From Thinopyrum elongatum (lineage: Eukaryota > Streptophyta > Magnoliopsida > Poales > Poaceae), in NCBI GenBank assembly GCA_011799875.1, contig CM022303.1, positions 65,056,171 to 65,120,170 on the forward strand: DNA of 64,000 bases, in the 5' to 3' direction. Positions 59,036 through 64,000 of this stretch are shown here, piece after piece. The notes below the pieces were generated by a model. The model saw nothing but the letters and a program-made list of their open reading frames with translations, did no database searches and had not been told where the DNA came from. Within the stretch, counting starts at the first letter, position 1; each line of letters opens with the position of its first letter. The translations under genes were made by a program, and so were the position numbers.

Positions 59036-61208
59036 TGTAGGAGATATGCCCTAGAGGCAATAATAAATGTTATTGATTATCTCCCTGTTCATAATTAGGT
59101 TTATGTTCCATGCTATAACTGCTATGGTTCTCGAGTCTGCAAATAAAACGAGGCTCGGAGGAAGACTCATATGCACGTGTGGAATAATAAACGGTAATAT
59201 GTATTCCTAGTCTGGCCTCTAAGACTAGCTCAAGTATTGCATGATGGTTCTGTTTTCCTGATCATGGGCATGTCTATGCCAGCAATTTTGAGGGCACAGT
59301 GTTAGAAGAACATTTGTGTTGAATCGACCCAAATTGATGTTATGCTATGAGTTACATTCGTCACATATTAATGGTTAATAACACAGAGATGGTTAATGTT
59401 TGCAAAATTCCTTAGACCATGAGAGTGTCGAGTTTCTTCATACTTGCTTCATGAACTTTGGGGTTTGTTAAACGTCATCCGTAAATGGGTGGCTATTACA
59501 GCGGCTTACGGGTTCATGGAAAAGTGTGTCAAGTAACTTGATAGCTCGAGATTGGGATTTGCTCCTCCGACGATGGAGAGATATCTCTGGGCCCTCTCGG
59601 TGTTACGGTATCCATCATCGTCTGGCCAGACACTTTGTGATTTGATCACAGGGATGCCGGAACACGGTAACGAGAAAAGAGAACAATACCGGTAACGAGG
59701 TAACTGGCATAGTGGACAAGTTGTTGATCCACGGAAATGCCTACATGTCTAACCTCGGGTATTTGTAACATATCGTGAAGCAACAGGAATAGCACACGGC
59801 AACTGGAGGTTCACTCGAATATTCATTCGTGTGGGTATAGGGGTCAATATGGGTGTCCACGGCTACGATGTTGATCATTGATCGGAAGGTGTTCCGTGTC
59901 ATGTCTATACTTCACCGAACCTATAGGGTCACACGCTTAAGGGTCATCTATCTGCTGAATACTAGACAGGGAGTCTGAGAGAAAATCACCGAAAAGTTTC
60001 GGAGACAACGGAAGAGTTCCGGAGAGAGAACACTGAAAAAGTTTCGGTAAAACCGAAAAGTTGTTTCGGATAAAACCATTGATCCAAAAAGGTTTCGGCA
60101 AGCACCGGGAATGTTTTGGAGGTTGCCAGATTGGTCTGGTAATTTCTGGAATTTTTCTGGAGAAAAAACCGAAAAAAAAGTTTCGGAGCTGCCGGATTTG
60201 TTTACCGGGTAAACAAAGATGGTTTTAAATTAAACCACCATACTGGAAATGTTCCAGAGCGCGTCCAGATAATTTTAGAGGGTGCCGGAAATGTTCTGGG
60301 ACCTTCTGGAATTTTTCAGAAATAATAGTGCGGAAAACCTCTTGTCCCAGCGTGAGGGGACAAGATCCCACGGATCGTGGGGGCTGTTTTTGGGCTGTTT
60401 TTGGGGGGGCCCCCTTTGGGAGCAGCCCCCTTGTGGCTGGACAAAATGTTGGGGGGGGCCCCATGGTGGGGGGTAGCCCCCACAAATGGTGGAGAGTGTT
60501 GGGAGGAAGGTGGGGCCCCATGGGGGAACACCATGGACAAGGGAACATGTTTTTCCCTTGTTTGGTGGGAACATGTTCTTCTTGTTTTGTGGGAACATGT
60601 TTTCCCCATGTTTAGTGGGCTGAATTTTCAGCCCCCTCCACCCCTTCCACCACTATATAAGGAGGAGGAGAGGTGCTCTCCAACTCCACTCCAACTCTCT
60701 CACACAAGCCATGCATGATCTGGCATTCTCTCTCCCTCCCACGAAATAGTTTTGTCGTGCCGAAAGGCTGTCTGGGTTCCGGTGGGAACTAGTTCTGGAC
60801 GGCGAAGCCCTGCCGGATAGATGGCACCGTATGTGTGCAACCCCGTAGAGAGGTCGTAGTTTCGTCCTTTTGCCCGAGGGGCTGTTCGAGTGTCCTCCCG
60901 AAGGGCTGTTCGAGTGACGGTCCGAGTTCTGTGAGTCCTCCCGAAGGGCTGTCCACGACACCGTCCGGGGGACTGTCCGACCGCCTCCCGGAGGGCTGTC
61001 CGAGTGGCGGATGAGGGAGTACATCCTCGCGGTTGGGAGGTTGTAAATCCTAGCTGCGGGGATCTGCACCGACGATCGTCATCGACTCTACTTCCGCTGC
61101 GCTACGAGTCGGTAACGAAAATGATCAAACCTTGTATGCAGTCTCCATAGTAGTCCTGGGCTGGTGCGTAGGTCGGAAAATTTTTGTTTTCTACTGCGTT
61201 CCCCAACA
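59036..61208 (+). repeat. 5' LTR of Copia F (Angela/BARE-like)
   Basis: 2173 bases from TGTAGGAGATATGCCCTAG to GTTCCCCAACA. Start and end are typical of Angela-like LTRs. A TATA box (CACTATATAAGG) lies at 60651-60662. Contains two short tandem arrays: GGGAACATGTT units (60541-60607) and GGGCTGTTCGAGTG-type units (60875-61005). Longer than the usual about 1.7 kb. Confidence 0.88.
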
Positions 61209-61209
61209 G

Positions 61210-61223
61210 TGGCATCAAGAGCC
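61210..61223 (+). promoter_or_regulatory. Primer binding site of Copia F
   Basis: TGGCATCAAGAGCC right after the LTR, a slightly changed form of the tRNA-iMet site TGGTATCAGAGCC. Confidence 0.75.
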
Positions 61224-62585
61224 GTGCTATGCGTAGATGCAGGTTGCGATCTAGAATACATAGTGATGTATGGGTGTTGCACAATATAATTAGGTAGTAG
61301 ATGAGTTCTATTACTGAAAATTATTTGTGCGGGTAGCAGATGAAATCTGTTACCCGATATTCTTGTTGCTTCCCTGGAATTTGCATATTTCTGATCTTGA
61401 TAACAGCATGGTGGAGTTTCAAAGTTCTGGCAATCTGCGATCCTGATTGATCAACGAAGTGCTAACAGTTCATTGAATTCCACCGTAGTTAAAAGGAAAG
61501 ATGAAATTTCGCAGACAAAAGGGCAATGCAGATATGATCTGCACGGGGGTCATGCGTATGACGAAGTTTAGTATGGGGCTCGAGATTTTATTATCTCGGT
61601 TTTCATACACCCTGGAAAGTTAATCTAGCACTTGAATTATCATACTTGATGATGGACGTTGGTAGCTTCGGTTTGTTTCAAAACCTTAGAAGCCACGAAA
61701 AACTAGTTTTTTTTGCATGAACCAATTAGAGGCGTCTAACTTGGTTTTGCAGGAGGGTTTACATGTGCATGTGATGTGGTATAGCGGTGCTCATAATAAT
61801 TTGATTATGTATGAGATGACTATATAATGCAAATTGATTAACATGACCTGCGTGTCATGATTCGGCATGATGGCTGGAGCCATATGATTGCACTTTAAAT
61901 GACCTGTGTGTCAACCTTGTGTAATGCATTATTTTATTTGCTATAGAGATAGCAATATTATCTGCTGCATCGATAAGGTGGTGGCAATCTTCGCGAAGGT
62001 GATCACCGACGTGAATGCCGAAGACGAAGGAATACAAGACTTCTCCGTCAGAAAGGGCTATACCATATCATGCTATTATGAATTGCCTGAGATGTTTATC
62101 CCTTATGTTGCACCCTTCTTGATTGCGCGGTAGTCGCTTTTATATGGGTGATCTCTCACAAAAATATCAAGTAGTTAATGTTCTCCCAAGTTTAGCACCG
62201 TCACGGCACCTATCTTTTCGGGGTATCACATGCTAACATGGGTACGAACGATTAGGGATGTGTGAGGCGGGTGAGTTGAGACCTCGCAGCGAGATCACTT
62301 GGTTGTCTTGACGTTCAGGCATGAAAGTCATGAGCTCGGAACACACGCATCGAAAGATGAACAAGAGTGACATAGAGATGTGATTGGCAAGTTTGCCTAC
62401 CGATTGAGATTTTCGTCATCAGTGATGCTACCATCAATGGCGTTGAATTGAAATGCGGATCTTGAATCACTCACAATCAATTATGAGAGATATTGATTTG
62501 AGTGGGAGCGCACTGTAGAATTAATTCTTTTAATTCTCAGTGCAATTAATTTTGAACACTGTCTAAGTGTGATTTGCATAATAGT
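61224..62585 (+). other. Untranslated, decayed leader region of Copia F
   Basis: No ORF of note; a 75-residue frame at 61906-62133 has no recognised relative. Probably leader or inserted leader sequence of the element. Confidence 0.45.
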
Positions 62586-62593
62586 TGTAGAAT

Positions 62594-63000
62594 AATGGCT
62601 CGCATTTCCACCTTCCCTATTAAAATTGAATAGCTGTTAAATATCTGGTTAAAACTTTACGGTTGGTAACGTAATGTGAGGATTGTCCTCAAGAGTGCCG
62701 AGAAGGACTTTGTCCTATTGCATACTTTCGGTATTCTCTCGCTTATGCTATGGATCATGTGACTCTCGTCCGTTGATCCAAAAGCTAGAATTCCATTTCA
62801 GTCAAGCGCAATATGTTTGTTTCCATGAGACCCAAACTTCGAAAGTTTGGATAGTTATGTGATATTCATGGAATCTAAAAATTATTTTCAGAGACAGACA
62901 AAGGCTAAAAGATATGAGATATCCAAAGCAATGTTTGTTTGCAAACTATTAGTAAAGGAGTTTACTATGCATTAGACTGATAAGAGAGGGATCCAGAAGA
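62594..63000 (+). pseudogene. Degenerate Copia gag, element F
   Basis: Begins at ATGGCTCGCATTTCC; stops come within 20 codons. The best preserved piece is NVRIVLKSAEKDFVL (62673 on), then frame-changed text matching KRYEISKAMFVCKLL at about 62910. Typical of Copia gag but cannot be translated as a protein. Confidence 0.65.
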
Positions 63001-64000
63001 ACGCCTGTCATATGATGAAAGGTGAATAAAACAACAACTTAAAGAGAAAGGAAGTGTCCGAAGGGTGTCAGTGAAACTTTCACGCCTAGGAAGTCCAGGG
63101 CTGATGCCACTCTTAAGTTGTGTGCTTCTTTTGAGAGTAGGAGAAATACTAAAAGTTAAACTGTTAGAAGTATAAAGGCAATGAGAAAGAAGACTGGAAT
63201 ATCCAGCTCATGTATGAATGTCATACAAGTTTTTGATGTATAGAAGGCTGGTCAAAGATATAGTTCTTGGGAATTATGATTAAATTGTTAATCACTGATT
63301 CTTGGGTATTGTGAGTTAATCACAAAGATACCCGCTCGATTGCATTCTGTTGCAACTCGATGTAAGAACTACTATGGCCTGAAAGACTAGCCAGGAATGA
63401 GGTTTAGGTATACACAGGGAACATAGTAAATGTTACTGTACCTTCCATCGGTGTATTACCGTCTGTGTTTATTTTCCTAATTCAATTAGAGTTTTACACA
63501 CTCTAGCCCATTGCATAAGTTATCTTGCAAGAATGTTGTTCATAAGAGAACTTTTGATGTTCGGTGTTATGAATAACATAAGGGCCATACTTTCATTATG
63601 AATGAGATGTATGTTATGAATATTGATAATAATACATTACCTCAGTATTAACTTTGATAATTCATTTTAGAGTTTTACACACTCTAGCCCATTGCACAAT
63701 GTTTGTTGCAAAAGGGTTGTTCATAGAAGAACAATTGCTGTTCAGTATTATGAATAACATGAGGGCCATACTTCCATCATCGATGGGACGTATGTTATGA
63801 ATATTGATGGTAATATGATACATCCATAACACTGACGCTAAATGTCATAAGACTAAAAGAATACCACACAAGTGTGGCACTGCATTTGGTCACATTGGAG
63901 AAACCCGCATGGAAAATTCCATTATGATGGATTTTGAAGTCGTTTGATTTTGAATCACCTGACACTTGCAACTTTCCTCCGAAAAGTGAAGTGACTGAAA
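63001..64000 (+). pseudogene. Degenerate Copia pol start with a 181-bp tandem duplication, element F
   Basis: Eroded protease/GAG-pre-integrase region. Near 63870-63925 the GTGTGGCACTGC...GGTCACATTGGAGA text recalls the WHCRLGHIG motif of the pre-integrase domain. A segment starting TAGAGTTTTACACACTCTAG at 63487 is repeated from 63668 (period 181), including ATGAATAACAT...GGGCCATACTT. Continues past the window end. Confidence 0.6.

Noticed and set aside
60225..60718. Overlapping 95-113 codon frames in the Copia F LTR
   Set aside because: Four overlapping frames on both strands in a G-run-rich stretch upstream of the TATA box; no family resemblance.

Overview
This window looks like intergenic DNA from a large grass genome, most likely Triticeae (wheat, Aegilops or barley type). 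Three things point there: layered LTR retrotransposons of Triticeae style (Angela/BARE-like Copia, Sabrina-like Gypsy with a tRNA-Asp primer site, 4-kb-LTR chromovirus Gypsy), cereal MITEs, and a vacuolar invertase/fructosyltransferase-type GH32 gene. I see no prokaryotic features and no intact host gene. Family names come from recognised sequence style, not a database search.

Layout. (1) 1-14907: Gypsy element A (+), an internal-deletion derivative with about 4.0-kb LTRs, sits in the gag region of gag-only Copia C, whose 3' LTR is 14429-14907. Copia C is also split by a 2.0-kb CACTA element (11960-13966, target duplication CAC) that keeps C48-peptidase exons. (2) 14908-16995: repeat-rich intergenic DNA with a GA microsatellite and a 226-bp CACTA MITE (duplication TTC). 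(3) About 17050-34290: a nest of three. LINE-1 (+) is broken at 17990/33898 by a Copia solo LTR (-, duplication CATAA), which is broken by the 14.2-kb chromovirus Gypsy B (-, 18189-32420, duplication GAACA). Removing both insertions restores the LINE reading frame. (4) 35254-38305 (-): a GH32 pseudogene with its 9-bp mini-exon, two in-frame stops and one frameshift, and MITEs in two introns. (5) 38439-39561: a 1.1-kb repetitive block between 16-bp direct repeats. (6) About 40267-59035: a nest of four. LINE-3 (-) is broken by a Mutator-like element (41473-55350, 9-bp duplication TACTTTTAG, about 205-bp inverted repeats). That element is broken by Sabrina-like Gypsy D (-, 41683-54080, duplication GATAT), whose left LTR is broken by LINE-2 (+, about 42577-48067). 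(7) 59036-64000: the 5' LTR and decayed interior of Copia F (+), running off the window.

All retroelement reading frames carry stops, frameshifts or deletions, so nothing here looks autonomous. The points most worth a second look are a small acidic/tyrosine-rich spliced-looking ORF kept inside the LTRs of both chromovirus subfamilies, an unassigned ORF upstream of gag in Gypsy B, the Pack-MULE candidate with a captured GC-rich interior, and the history of the GH32 pseudogene.
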